A DNA stretch of 64,000 nucleotides from contig NZ_JAPHNL010000222.1 of NCBI RefSeq assembly GCF_026274175.1, positions 54,821 through 118,820 of the forward strand, given 5' to 3'. Positions 29,539-38,355 of the stretch are shown here, one piece after another. The stretch's first letter is position 1. The number at the start of each line of letters is the position of its first letter. This DNA is from Streptomyces beihaiensis (GTDB lineage Bacteria > Actinomycetota > Actinomycetes > Streptomycetales > Streptomycetaceae). Below the pieces are notes generated by a model that saw only the letters and a list, made by a program, of their open reading frames with translations, was not told the DNA's origin and ran no database searches. Position numbers and translations under genes: made by a program.

Positions 29539-30226
29539 CCCGCCCGCCCGCGGAGACCGAGGTGCGGTGCAGGGGGTCCCAGGGCTTTCCCCGGCCGCGT
29601 ACGAGCGGGTAGCAGGCGAGGCCGATGAGGACCGAGGTGAAGTGGCCGAGGTCGGTGAAGGTGCGGCCGGTGACGAGCGGGGCGGCGTACAGGGCGAGGA
29701 CGACGGCGAGGTACGCGTACCGCCAGGGCGTCGCGATCCGGTACGTCAGCACGGCCACGACACCCGCGAGGGCGTAACTGACCCCCACGTCGAGGGTGTT
29801 GACGGCGGACGCGGGCGCGTGCCCGTGCTGGATCGCCCACAGCAGGGCGCCCTGGCTGATGAGCGTGGCCAGGACGTGCGAGGCGGCGGCGACGGTGAAC
29901 CAGCGCAGGGTGCCGAGCCAGCGTTCGGCCTGCGCGTGGAAGACGGTGTAGAGCAGGGCGTACGGCCACCAGGTGCTGCCGTCGATCCAGAACGCGGAGG
30001 AGACGAGCACCCGGACCGGGTTGCGCGACAGCTCGTGCAGGTTGGTGGAGCGCTGGCGCAGGAACTGCTCCTCGAAGCGCGGGTCCATGTGGTGCACGGC
30101 GACGGTCGTCACGAAGAGCGCGGCGAGCCACAGATACGTGCCGGGCGCGCTGCGGACGTACCCCCACACAGGTGCCCCCACGGACGTCGCGACGGACGTA
30201 CGCACGCGGTGGAGAAAATGACGCAT
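29525..30226 (-). CDS. rhomboid-like integral membrane protein
   Basis: A 233-residue polytopic protein. After an N-terminal TM segment (YLWLAALFVTTVAV) come WWPYALLYTVFHAQAERWLGTLRWFTVAAASHVLATLISQGALL and YALAGVVAVLTYRIA segments. Layout (W/R-rich loop 1, HAxxERxxG, later H) fits rhomboid-like families, but the catalytic GxSx motif is replaced by DVGVSYALAG and TM6 His is in LGHFTSVLIGL. It may therefore be a weakly conserved rhomboid or pseudoprotease. ATG at 30226; it diverges from the APH fragment by 33 bp. Confidence 0.78.
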   Translation of the reverse strand: MRHFLHRVRTSVATSVGAPVWGYVRSAPGTYLWLAALFVTTVAVHHMDPRFEEQFLRQRSTNLHELSRNPVRVLVSSAFWIDGSTWWPYALLYTVFHAQAERWLGTLRWFTVAAASHVLATLISQGALLWAIQHGHAPASAVNTLDVGVSYALAGVVAVLTYRIATPWRYAYLAVVLALYAAPLVTGRTFTDLGHFTSVLIGLACYPLVRGRGKPWDPLHRTSVSAGGRGGIQ

Positions 30227-30259
30227 GCTCGATTGAGGCACGTCGGTAGGGTCGGGGCC

Positions 30260-30856
30260 GTGATCGACATTCCGGCGGGGCTGATCGAGTCCCAGTACGC
30301 GTACGCGGGCGAGCCCGGACGCGCGTTCGTAGCGGCGCTGCCGGGACGGGTGGCGGAGTTCGCCGACCGCTGGGAACTGGACGTCGACGGTCCCCCGATG
30401 CACGGCATGGCGGCGCTGGTGCTGCCGGTGGTGCGGCGCCGCGACGGGGTGCGGGCCGTGGCGAAGTTCCAGCACCGTGACGAGGAGACCGAGGGCGAGC
30501 CGGTCGCGCTGCGCCGGTGGGGTGGCCGGGGAGCGGTGCGCCTGCTCGACCACGACGAGGCGACGGGCACGATGCTGCTCGAACGGCTCGACGCGGGCCG
30601 GATGCTGAGCACGGTGCCGGACACCCGGGAGGCGGTGCTCGTGATCGGCGGCCTGCTGGCCCGGCTGACGGCGGAGCCCGCGCCGCCCGGCGTGCGGCGC
30701 CTGTCGGACGTCGCGGCGCGGATGCTCGCCGGGGCGCCGGGGGCATTGCCGAGGATCGCGGACACGGAGCGGCGCCCGCCCTGTCCTGGCGCCCGCCTTG
30801 CCCCGGCGACTACCTCGCCCCGACTCCCGCCTCGCCCCGGCGACTACCCTGCCCCC
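30260..30856 (+). pseudogene. truncated APH(6)/hydroxyurea-type aminoglycoside phosphotransferase
   Basis: Starts GTG with TAGGGT 7 nt upstream. The first ~165 residues match the N-lobe of streptomycin 6-kinase-like APH proteins (IPAGLIESQYAYAGEPGRAFVAALPGR; VAKFQHRDEETEGEPVALRRWGG; GTMLLERLDAGRML). The C-lobe with the catalytic HGDLH-type motif is absent: after MLAGAPGALPRIADTE the frame enters Pro-rich repeat sequence and runs on, without a stop, into the acetyltransferase gene. A deletion is inferred. The product, if made, lacks phosphotransfer residues. Confidence 0.75.
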
Positions 30857-31333
30857 ATGATTCGCCCCGCGACCCCCGCCGACATCCCCGTCATCCACGC
30901 CATGATCCGCGAACTCGCCGAGTACGAGAAGGCGTCGCACGAGGCACGCGCGACGCGGGGCCGGCTCCACGAGGCCCTGTTCGGCGCGCACCCGGCGGCG
31001 TACGCGCACATCGCGCAGGACGATGCGACCGGTGAACCCGTGGGCTTCGCCCTGTGGTTCCTCAACTTCTCCACGTGGCGCGGCGTGCACGGCATCTACC
31101 TGGAGGACCTGTACGTACGCCCCGAGGCGCGCGGCGCGGGCCACGGCAAGGCACTTTTGACGAGCCTGGCCCGCATCTGCGTGGAGCGCGGCTACGAGCG
31201 CCTCGAATGGTCCGTCCTGAACTGGAACCAGCCGTCCATCGACTTCTACCGCTCACTGGGCGCGCGCCCGCAGGACGAGTGGAGTGTGTACCGGCTGACG
31301 GACGGGGCGCTCAGCGCCCTGGGTTCGGCCTGA
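30857..31333 (+). CDS. GNAT family N-acetyltransferase
   Basis: A 158-residue acetyl-CoA-dependent enzyme of the diamine/thialysine acetyltransferase-like (SSAT) group: MIRPATPADIPVIHAMIRELAEYE, FLNFSTWRGVHGIYLEDLYVRPEARGAGHGKALLTSLA (motif A) and LEWSVLNWNQPSIDFYRSLGA (motif B). The C-terminal DEWSVYRLTDGAL is also typical. TACCCT at 30845-30850 lies 6 nt before the ATG, so a leaderless message is likely. It remains in frame with the upstream APH fragment, so a read-through fusion is possible. Confidence 0.93.
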   Translation: MIRPATPADIPVIHAMIRELAEYEKASHEARATRGRLHEALFGAHPAAYAHIAQDDATGEPVGFALWFLNFSTWRGVHGIYLEDLYVRPEARGAGHGKALLTSLARICVERGYERLEWSVLNWNQPSIDFYRSLGARPQDEWSVYRLTDGALSALGSA

Positions 31334-31615
31334 CACGACAGGACCGGCGTGCGCCGCCGATGTCGCCCCGGAACCAGCGGACTTCGCGTACAGGATGTCC
31401 AACCGGCTTGTTCCACGCTACCGTTGGAGGTTCCATCGCCTGAATTACAGCTCCAGGCGCGGAATTAGGGGAAACGCCCGGCCTCGGGTCCAAGGGGTTG
31501 GTCCGAGGCCGGGCGTCGCCCCTCACAGGCGGATCGAGGGCATCCCCTGCACTTGATCCGGACGGGTTCGCCCGTCGTCCGCGAAGGAGCTGTATCTGAT
31601 TCGGGAGGTGGAGAG
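31334..31615. other. intergenic region with terminator
   Basis: About 280 nt after the GNAT gene. No supported gene on either strand. The only clear element is the terminator at 31474-31516. Confidence 0.6.
31474..31516. terminator. terminator hairpin
   Basis: 14-bp perfect stem ACGCCCGGCCTCGG / CCGAGGCCGGGCGT (31474-31487 with 31503-31516), 15-nt loop. Confidence 0.75.
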
Positions 31616-31732
31616 GTGGCCGAGAACAAGAAGGAGTGGCGTAGGGAGCTGGCTTCGAAGTTCGCCGTCGCAGCGGCTGTGAAGGTGCTGTGGGGGCTGA
31701 TCGTCGAGTTGGTGCTCCGTCCTCACGAATGA
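31616..31732 (+). CDS. 38-residue small membrane-associated protein
   Basis: GTG-initiated short frame with ribosome site GGGAGGTGGAGAG. It has a charged N-terminus (MAENKKEWRRELASK) followed by one hydrophobic helix (FAVAAAVKVLWGLIVELVL) and a short RPHE tail, the layout of many tiny Streptomyces single-span proteins. It is bracketed by terminators on both sides, so it should be transcribed alone. Function unknown. Confidence 0.55.
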   Translation: MAENKKEWRRELASKFAVAAAVKVLWGLIVELVLRPHE

Positions 31733-31743
31733 TCTTGGCGACA

Positions 31744-31783
31744 GGCGGTGCCCCGGTGCTAACCCCTTCGCCGGGGCACCGCC
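31744..31783. terminator. bidirectional terminator
   Basis: Perfect 13-bp stem (31744-31756 with 31771-31783), 14-nt loop, between the convergent small-protein gene and the PHB depolymerase-like gene. Confidence 0.85.
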
Positions 31784-31818
31784 GACCTCACTCGGCCGTC
31801 GCCGGTCCCGCGCGGCGG

Positions 31819-33306
31819 TCAGCAGCCGCTGTCGGCGATGACGTAGTAGCCGGCGGAAGTCTCCTTCAGGGTGTGGGTGACGTACGTGTTGTACAGCCCC
31901 ATGTTCTGGTCGGAGCCGTTGGCGTAGGTGTAGCCGCCGCTCGTGTGGGCGCGGCCGTCCACGACCTGTTGGTAGTTGTTGGCGGTGTAGCACTGGGCGA
32001 CGTAGCCCGTGGTCGTCGCCGTCACCGCCGGGGAGAGGGTGCCCTCCGCGCCCGCCGAGTCGACGGCCGCCACCTTGTAGGTGTACGAGGTGCCGCTCGT
32101 CAGGCCGGTGTCCGTGTAGCCGGTGGAGGTGGTGGAGCCGACCTTGGTGCCGTCGCGGTAGAGGTCGTACGAGGCCGCGCCCGACACCGCCGACCAGCTG
32201 AGGGCGGCGGACGTGTCCGTGGTGCCCGTGACCGTCAGGTTCGTGGGCGCGGGGAGGGGCGAGGTGCCGCCGCCTCCGCCGCCTCCGCCGCTGCCGTCCA
32301 GGCCCCAGAACGTGGCCGTGTAGTACGTCGAGCAGATGTAGCCGAGGTAGTAGGCGCCCGTCGAGCCGCACTGTGTGGAACCTGATCCCGGGTCGACCGC
32401 CAGGCCGTGGCCCATGCCGGAAATGGAGTACAGCTCGACGGCCGGGGTGCCGTCGGGGGCGTCGTAGTAGCTCTCCGTGGTGCCGCCGGTCAGGCTCTTC
32501 GTGCCGGAGGCGGTCTGGCCGATGCCCCAGACGTCGGTCCACTGGTCGCGCAGTTCGTCGCCGTTGACCGGTGAGACGGTGTAGTCGGCCGTGCCCTGCC
32601 AGATCGCCACGCGCGGCCACGGGCCGTTGTAGCCGGGGTCGGAGTCGCGGACCTTGTCGCCCCACTGCCGCGGAGTCAGGCCCAGGCCCGAGGTGTTGTA
32701 CTGGCAGGCGTTGGTGCCCGAGGAGGACGTGGCGCACTGGGCGGGCAGGCCGGAGTCGATCGCGCCGCCCGCGAACACGTCCGGGTAGTCGGCCAGCAGG
32801 TTGGCCGCCTGGCCGCCGCCCGCCGAGAGACCGGTCACGTAGATGCGGGTCGTGTCGCTGCCGTACTGGGACACCGCCTTGTCGACCATCTGCTTGACGG
32901 AGAGTGCCTCGCCGTGGCCGCGGGTGTCCTGAGCCGTGTCCCACCAGCGGAAGCAGGACGCCGAGTTGTTCGAGGAGTCGGTCTGTGGGTAGACCACGGC
33001 GAAGCCCCACTGGTCGGCGAACCGCGCCCAGCCCGAGTGGCTGTGGTAGCCGGCCGCGCTCTGCGTGCAGCCGTGCAGGGCGACGACCAGGGGGCGGCCC
33101 GTGGGCAGGTTGTCGGGCGCGTACTCGTACATCGCGAGGTTGCCCGGGTTCGAGCCGAAGCTCGTCACCTGGGTGAGGGTGGCGGCGGCCGCGGGCTGCG
33201 CGGCGACCGTGAGCAGGCTCGCGGCCAGTGCGATCGCTCCGGCCGCGGCCGACAGCAGGCGGCGGAGGCGGCCGGGCGGCGGGGTGTGGTGGTCCGTGCG
33301 TGCCAT
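31819..33306 (-). CDS. secreted PHB depolymerase-family esterase with FN3 domain
   Basis: A 495-residue exported esterase. Sec signal peptide ends near residue 41 (QPAAAA). The Esterase_PHB domain (about 45-335) has RPLVVALHGCTQ for the oxyanion hole, nucleophile Ser161 in VTGLSAGGGQA, WQGTADYTV with the catalytic Asp region and MGHGLAVDPG with the catalytic His. A poly-Gly linker leads to a fibronectin type III domain (LPAPTNLTVTGTTDTSAALSW, about 350-440) and a ~55-residue C-terminal module with two Cys. It may act on short-chain poly-hydroxyalkanoate or acetyl/feruloyl esters of plant polymers; both occur in this family. Confidence 0.92.
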   Translation of the reverse strand: MARTDHHTPPPGRLRRLLSAAAGAIALAASLLTVAAQPAAAATLTQVTSFGSNPGNLAMYEYAPDNLPTGRPLVVALHGCTQSAAGYHSHSGWARFADQWGFAVVYPQTDSSNNSASCFRWWDTAQDTRGHGEALSVKQMVDKAVSQYGSDTTRIYVTGLSAGGGQAANLLADYPDVFAGGAIDSGLPAQCATSSSGTNACQYNTSGLGLTPRQWGDKVRDSDPGYNGPWPRVAIWQGTADYTVSPVNGDELRDQWTDVWGIGQTASGTKSLTGGTTESYYDAPDGTPAVELYSISGMGHGLAVDPGSGSTQCGSTGAYYLGYICSTYYTATFWGLDGSGGGGGGGGTSPLPAPTNLTVTGTTDTSAALSWSAVSGAASYDLYRDGTKVGSTTSTGYTDTGLTSGTSYTYKVAAVDSAGAEGTLSPAVTATTTGYVAQCYTANNYQQVVDGRAHTSGGYTYANGSDQNMGLYNTYVTHTLKETSAGYYVIADSGC

Positions 33307-33496
33307 GTGCGGCTCCTGAGGGAAGGGGGGTGTGCGGGGCGCCCGTGGGGTGGGCTCGGGCTGTGACGTGCATCATGAGGCTGTGGCGACACGGGGTTAA
33401 TGGGTGGGAAATCCATCGTGCGTGTCCACGTCATGTGGGGCTGCCATATGGGCCCGCCGCAGGGGGAGTTCGGCCCGCGCCACCCGGATACGGCCG

Positions 33497-33530
33497 GGCC
33501 CCGGCAGCCGTCGCGCACGCTGCCGGGGCC
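33497..33530 (-). terminator. liv operon terminator
   Basis: Perfect 11-bp stem GGCCCCGGCAG / CTGCCGGGGCC (33497-33507 with 33520-33530), 20 nt past the livM stop. Confidence 0.75.
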
Positions 33531-33549
33531 GTCGGAGCCGGGCCGTTCC

Positions 33550-34674
33550 TCAGACCGCGCTGCCCTCCGGAGCCGTGCCAAGACCCGCGGGCCGCGGGCC
33601 GCGGGCCGAGCGTCTCGCCCGGACGCGCGCGGGCAGCGCCGCGAGACCGCCCGGCAGCAGGAGGACCACGGCGACGAAGAGCGTGCCGAGGAGGAAGAGA
33701 GGCTGGGAGAGCGGGACCCGCAGCACCGCCGGGAGTCCGGCGACCGTGCCCGAGTTGGCCAGGTCGCCCAGGCGGTGGTCCGCCCACGTGTACAGGACGC
33801 CGCCGAGCAGCGGGCCCCAGCGGCTGCCGGAGCCGCCCAGGATTACCATCACGAGCAGCGCCAGCGTCGCGTCGGACGAGGCGGCCTGGGGCGTCGCCCC
33901 GCCGGTGAGCAGCAGGTAGACCACCCCGCCCGCACCGGCCAGGCCGCCCGCCACCACGAAGGCGACCAGCTTGAACCCGTACGGGCGCAGGCCGAGCACC
34001 TCCACGCGGCGCTCGTTCTCCCGGATGCCCGCCCACACCCGTCCGATGGGCGAGGAGACCGTCCAGTGGACCACGGCGAGGGTGAGTACCAGGTACGCGA
34101 GGGCGATCCAGTACAAGGTGGCCGTGTTCTGGATGCCGACGACACCGTCCGGCAGCAGGTCGGCCGGGACCGCGCGGCCCTCCTCGCCGCCGGTGAGGCC
34201 GCCGGGGTCGCGGGTCACGAGGATCGATCCGGCCTGTGCGAAGGCCAGCGTCACCATCGAGAACCCGATCCCGGACACCCGCAGGCCGACCGCGCCGAGG
34301 ACCACGGCGAGCAGCAGCGCGCAGCCGACGCCCACCGCCGCCGCGGCCGCGAACGGCAGCCGCCACTCCAGCATGGCCAGGTCCGTGACGTACAGGCCGG
34401 TGGCGAAGTACAGCGCGTGGCCGAAGGAGAGCAGTCCGGTGCGGCCGAGCAGCAGGTCGTAGCCGGTGGCGAGGCCCCCGTAGAGCAGGCACAGAGCGAG
34501 CAGTTGCAGGCTGCCGGGGCTGCCGAGGGGGCCGCTGAGCAGGCCGGGGACGGGCAGGGCGCTGAACGGGGCGAGGAGGAGGACGGCGAGCAGGGCCGGC
34601 GGCCACCAGCGCCGCCGGTCCCGCCACCCGCGCCGTTCCCGCGCGGTTGTCGCCCGGTGTCCGAGGAACGTCAC
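33550..34674 (-). CDS. livM: branched-chain amino-acid ABC transporter permease LivM
   Basis: A 374-residue inner-membrane permease with about nine TM segments. The family hallmarks are GLATGYDLLLGRTGLLSFGHALYFATGLYV, VSGIGFSMVTLAFAQ, and the long cytosolic loop RVWAGIRENERRVEVLGLRPYGFKLVAFV (EAA-like ATPase contact). It forms a heterodimer with LivH. The GTG start overlaps the livH stop by 4 nt (GTGA). The C-terminus is basic (RVRARRSARGPRPAG). Confidence 0.95.
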   Translation of the reverse strand: MTFLGHRATTARERRGWRDRRRWWPPALLAVLLLAPFSALPVPGLLSGPLGSPGSLQLLALCLLYGGLATGYDLLLGRTGLLSFGHALYFATGLYVTDLAMLEWRLPFAAAAAVGVGCALLLAVVLGAVGLRVSGIGFSMVTLAFAQAGSILVTRDPGGLTGGEEGRAVPADLLPDGVVGIQNTATLYWIALAYLVLTLAVVHWTVSSPIGRVWAGIRENERRVEVLGLRPYGFKLVAFVVAGGLAGAGGVVYLLLTGGATPQAASSDATLALLVMVILGGSGSRWGPLLGGVLYTWADHRLGDLANSGTVAGLPAVLRVPLSQPLFLLGTLFVAVVLLLPGGLAALPARVRARRSARGPRPAGLGTAPEGSAV

Positions 34675-35537
34675 GCGAGCCTCCCGGTCAGTCCGCCGGG
34701 CCGTACGAGGAGCAGTACGGCCAGCAGCACGACGACCGAGAGGTCGCCGAGCCCGGCGGCGGTGTAGTAGTTGGCGAACTGCTGGACCAGGCCGACCCCG
34801 GCCGAGGCGACGGCCGCCCCCGTGACCGAGCCCATGCCGCCCATGACGACCACGACGAACGCGAAGATCAGCAGGCCGGTGCCCTGGCCCGGGGCGACCG
34901 AGCCGAAATAGAGCCCGGCGAGCGCGCCGCCGAGCGCCGCCGCGGCGCCGCCGATCGCGAAGACGAGCGTGAAGGCCCTGCGTACGTCGATGCCGAGGGC
35001 CGTGACCATCGCCCGGTCCTCGACGCCGGCCCGCACGATCAGCCCGTAGCGGGTACGGGCCAGGAACAGGCGCAGCGCGAGCAGGACCAGCAGGGCCGCG
35101 GCCATCAGCACGAAACGGTTGACCGGGACGACCGCGCCGAGCACGCGCACCGTGCCGGAGAGCCCGGACGGCTGCGGGAACGGGCGGGCGTCGGCGCCCC
35201 AGACGCCCATCAGCAGGGCGGGCACGGCGAGGCCGACGCCGACGGTGGCCAGGATCTGGTCGCGCGGGCGGCTGTACAGCGGCCGGATCAGCGCGAGTTC
35301 GAGGAGGACGGCGGCGAGGGTGCCGACGGCCGTGCCGAACGCCACCGCCGCGTAGAAGTCCATGCCCGCCTGTGCGGTCGCCCACCAGGCGGCGTAGGCG
35401 CCGACCGAGAGCAGCGCGCCGTGGGCGAAGTTGAGCACGTCCATCAGGCCGAAGATCAGTGACAGGCCGGAGGCGACGAGGAAGTACAGCGCGCCGAGGC
35501 CGAGGCCGGTGCACAGCAGCAGGATGACGGTGTCCAT
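34671..35537 (-). CDS. livH: branched-chain amino-acid ABC transporter permease LivH
   Basis: A 288-residue permease. Typical opening LGLGALYFLVASGLSLIFGLMDVLNFAHGALLSVGAYAAW, the coupling loop (RTRYGLIVRAGVEDRAMVTALGIDVRR) and the C-terminal GGMGSVTGAAVAS segment. It partners LivM. The ATG overlaps the livF stop by one base (TGATG), consistent with a tightly coupled operon. Confidence 0.96.
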   Translation of the reverse strand: MDTVILLLCTGLGLGALYFLVASGLSLIFGLMDVLNFAHGALLSVGAYAAWWATAQAGMDFYAAVAFGTAVGTLAAVLLELALIRPLYSRPRDQILATVGVGLAVPALLMGVWGADARPFPQPSGLSGTVRVLGAVVPVNRFVLMAAALLVLLALRLFLARTRYGLIVRAGVEDRAMVTALGIDVRRAFTLVFAIGGAAAALGGALAGLYFGSVAPGQGTGLLIFAFVVVVMGGMGSVTGAAVASAGVGLVQQFANYYTAAGLGDLSVVVLLAVLLLVRPGGLTGRLA

Positions 35538-36325
35538 CAGCGGTTGACCTCCGTACCGGTCGGTGGTGCCGGTGCGGCACCCGGGGATGGTCCGGGGGAC
35601 GGCCGGCGGCTGCTGCCCACGCCCAGCAGCCGCCGCGCCGCCTCCTCGTCGGCGAGCAGCTCGGCCGTGGCGCCCTGGTGGACGGTGTGGCCGTCGGCCA
35701 GTACGGCGCAGGTCGCGGCCGTGCGCCGGACGAGAGCGAGGTTCTGCTCGACCAGCAGGACGGGGACGCGGGATGCGACGCGTTCCAGTGCGTCGGCGAC
35801 CTCCGTGACGATCCGGGGGGCCAGGCCCTTGGTCGGCTCGTCGGCGATGATCAGGCGGTTGGCGTTGAGCAGGGTCCGGGCGATGGCCACCATCTGCTGC
35901 TGGCCGCCGGAGAGCGTGCCCGCCACCTGCCGCTCGCGGCGCTTCAGTTCGGGGAAGATCTCGTGTACGAGGGGGTAGGCGGGCTCGGCGTCCCGTTCCG
36001 CGAGGCGCAGGTTCTCGGCGACGGTGAGGCCGCCGAAGACGCCCCGGTCCTCGGGCACGTAACCGATGCCGCGCCGCACGACGAGGTGGGTGGGAAGACG
36101 GGTCAGGTCCTCGCCCGCGAGCCGGATGCCGCCGGTGCGCGGGACGAGCCCGAGCACGGCCTTGACCGTCGTGGTCTTGCCCGCGCCGTTGCGGCCGAGC
36201 AGCGCGGTCACGCCGGACGGCGCCACGTCGAGGTCCACGCCGTGGAGGATGTGCAGGCCGTCGATGACGACGCGCAGGCCGCGGACGGTGAGCAGGGGAT
36301 CGTGCGGTGCGCCCATGGCGGTCAC
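35537..36325 (-). CDS. livF: branched-chain amino-acid ABC transporter ATPase LivF
   Basis: A 262-residue ATPase. Walker A LLGRNGAGKTTTV, Q-loop GIGYVPEDRGVFGGLTVAENL, signature LSGGQQQMVAIARTL, Walker B RLIIADEPTKGLAP and VLLVEQNL, as in LivF. The GTG at 36325 is preferred over an ATG three codons in, because GGGAGAGGAGTT is correctly spaced to it and it overlaps the livG stop by 4 nt. Pro/Ser-rich C-terminal tail of ~25 residues. Confidence 0.95.
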   Translation of the reverse strand: MTAMGAPHDPLLTVRGLRVVIDGLHILHGVDLDVAPSGVTALLGRNGAGKTTTVKAVLGLVPRTGGIRLAGEDLTRLPTHLVVRRGIGYVPEDRGVFGGLTVAENLRLAERDAEPAYPLVHEIFPELKRRERQVAGTLSGGQQQMVAIARTLLNANRLIIADEPTKGLAPRIVTEVADALERVASRVPVLLVEQNLALVRRTAATCAVLADGHTVHQGATAELLADEEAARRLLGVGSSRRPSPGPSPGAAPAPPTGTEVNR

Positions 36326-37101
36326 AACTCCTCTCCCAGGTAGGCATCTTGGACGGTCGGGTCGGCCATCACCGCGTCCGGTGTGTCCAGGGCCAGGAGC
36401 GTGCCGTGGTGCATCACCGCGACGCGGTCGGCGAGGCCGAGCAGGACGTCCATGTGGTGCTCGACCATCAGGACGGTGCGGCCCAGGTCGCGGTGGACCG
36501 AGCGGACGAGCGCGGTCAGCGCCGGGACCTCCTCGGCGCTGACCCCGGCCATCGGCTCGTCGAGCAGGATGATCCGGGGATCGCCGACGAGCAGCACGGC
36601 CAGCTCCAGCTTGCGTTTCTCGCCGTGGGAGAGCGCGGCGGCCGGCGTGTCGGCGCGGTGGGCCAGTTCGGTGCGCTCCAGGACGTCGGCGACCTCCTGG
36701 CGGTAGGGCGCGGCGCGGCGCCAGAGCCGGTAGGAGGCGCGGGGCCCGGCCGCGGCCTGGGCGGCGAGGCGCACGTGCTCGGCCACGGTCATCCCCGGCC
36801 ACAGCGACGACGTCTGGAAGGTGCGGCCGAGCCCGCGCCGGGCGCGCGCGTGGACGCCGGCGCGGGTGAGGTCGGTGCCGTCGAGCGTGACGGTGCCGGT
36901 GGTGGCCGGACGGATGCCGGAGATCAGGTTGAACAGGGAGGTCTTCCCCGCCCCGTTGGGGCCGATGAAGGCGACGAACTCGCCCTCGCGCACGCCGCAC
37001 GACACGCCGTGCACGATCGGTACGCCCCGGACCGACCAGCCGAGGTCGTCGAGGCGGAGGACGGGGGTGGCGGCCGCCGTTGTCGCCGCTGCTGCCGTCA
37101 T
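36322..37101 (-). CDS. livG: branched-chain amino-acid ABC transporter ATPase LivG
   Basis: A 259-residue ATPase. Walker A IGPNGAGKTSLFN, GLGRTFQTSSLWPGMTVAEHVRLA (LivG-type Q loop), signature LSHGEKRKLELAVLL, Walker B RIILLDEPMAGVS, and HMDVL near the switch. Signature is the divergent SHGEKR form seen in LivG and UrtD. Urea or short-chain amide transporters share this ATPase type, so the substrate class is inferred from the whole operon. Starts 3 nt after livK. Confidence 0.94.
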   Translation of the reverse strand: MTAAAATTAAATPVLRLDDLGWSVRGVPIVHGVSCGVREGEFVAFIGPNGAGKTSLFNLISGIRPATTGTVTLDGTDLTRAGVHARARRGLGRTFQTSSLWPGMTVAEHVRLAAQAAAGPRASYRLWRRAAPYRQEVADVLERTELAHRADTPAAALSHGEKRKLELAVLLVGDPRIILLDEPMAGVSAEEVPALTALVRSVHRDLGRTVLMVEHHMDVLLGLADRVAVMHHGTLLALDTPDAVMADPTVQDAYLGEEL

Positions 37102-37104
37102 CGG

Positions 37105-38355
37105 TCAGCCCGCCATCGGGGCGACCGGCGGGGCCACCTGGTCGGCGGGGAGGGTCCGTACGACGGAGGGCTTCGGCGTGCCGGTGCCCGCGGCGGCGCC
37201 GGTGAGCTTCGCCTGGAACATCGGCTGGAGCAGCGCGTGGTCCTCGGCGCGCACGGTGAGGCGGCCCTTGACCCCGTCGAAGCTCCAGCCCTCGAGGGAC
37301 TTGACGAGAGCGGAGGTGTCGCCCGCCGAACCCTTGGTGGCCCGCACGGCGTGCACGATCATCTGCGCGGCGGTGAAGCCGTCCGGGGTGAAGATGTCCG
37401 GCTTGGCGCCGGCCTTCGTCACGGCGTCGGACATGGCGCGCTCGACGGCGGTACCCGCGGCCCCGTCGAAGTAGTGGCTCAGGAAGGAGATCTTCGTCGC
37501 CGCGGGCCCGAACAGCGGGTACGAGGCGGCCAGGTCGAGGCCGGTGACGACCTTGGTGGAGGCGAACACGTCCTGCTGGGTGAGCGAGGTCCACAGGGAC
37601 GAGGCCGTGTCCCCGGCCCACGCGACGAACAGCAGGTCGGGCCGGGAGGACTTGGCCTGCCGGGCGAACGGCGTGAGGTCGGTCGCGCTCGGCGGGGCGA
37701 GCACCGCCTTGACGGTGGCGCCCTCCTTGCCCAGGACCTCCTTGACCGCCGCCACGTTCGCCTGCCCGAAGGCGCTGTCCTGGGCGAGCACGGTGACCTT
37801 GCCGCCCTTGACGCTCTTGCCGTCCTTGCCGAGGAACGCGGCGGCGGTACGGATGTCCTGGTAGGACTGGCGGCCGGAGCGGAAGGTGTACTTGTTCAGG
37901 CCGGTGATCTTGTCGGCCGCGGCGGGGCCGCTGATGAACAACACCTTGTTCTGGGCGGCGACCGGCGCCACCTGAAGGGCGACGCCGGACGACGTCGAAC
38001 CGGCCAGGATCGTGCAGCCCTTGCCGATGAGTTCCTTGGCCTCGGAGACGGCCTTCGCGGGATCGCCCGCGTCGTCCCGCACGGAGAGTTCCACGCGGTG
38101 CCCGTCGACCTCGCCGGTGCCCTTGGTCGCGTAGTCGAGGCCCGCCCGGAAGCCCTGGGCGTACTGCTTGCCGTACGCGGCGAGGGGGCCGGTCTTGGAG
38201 TAGACGAGCCCCACCTTCACCGGGGCCCCGGCTCCGGCCCCGGAGCCGTCGCTCGCCGTGCCGGCGGTTCCGGCCTTGCTGCAGCCGACGGCGAGCAGCG
38301 CGCAGGCCGCGAGGGTGGCCAACTGCCGGTGTATCCGTACGGATCGGGACGTCAT
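37105..38355 (-). CDS. livK: branched-chain amino-acid binding lipoprotein LivK
   Basis: A 416-residue periplasmic-binding-protein type I lipoprotein. Signal LATLAACALLAVGC with lipobox Cys25, a Gly/Ala/Ser linker, then VKVGLVYSKTGPLAAYGKQYAQGFRAGLDYA, CTILAGSTSSGVALQVAPVAAQNKVLFISGPAA and GGKVTVLAQDSAFGQ, characteristic of Leu/Ile/Val or amide receptors. First gene of the livK-G-F-H-M operon. Ribosome site CAGGAGCC precedes the ATG. The ligand might be another amino acid or an amide. Confidence 0.95.
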   Translation of the reverse strand: MTSRSVRIHRQLATLAACALLAVGCSKAGTAGTASDGSGAGAGAPVKVGLVYSKTGPLAAYGKQYAQGFRAGLDYATKGTGEVDGHRVELSVRDDAGDPAKAVSEAKELIGKGCTILAGSTSSGVALQVAPVAAQNKVLFISGPAAADKITGLNKYTFRSGRQSYQDIRTAAAFLGKDGKSVKGGKVTVLAQDSAFGQANVAAVKEVLGKEGATVKAVLAPPSATDLTPFARQAKSSRPDLLFVAWAGDTASSLWTSLTQQDVFASTKVVTGLDLAASYPLFGPAATKISFLSHYFDGAAGTAVERAMSDAVTKAGAKPDIFTPDGFTAAQMIVHAVRATKGSAGDTSALVKSLEGWSFDGVKGRLTVRAEDHALLQPMFQAKLTGAAAGTGTPKPSVVRTLPADQVAPPVAPMAG

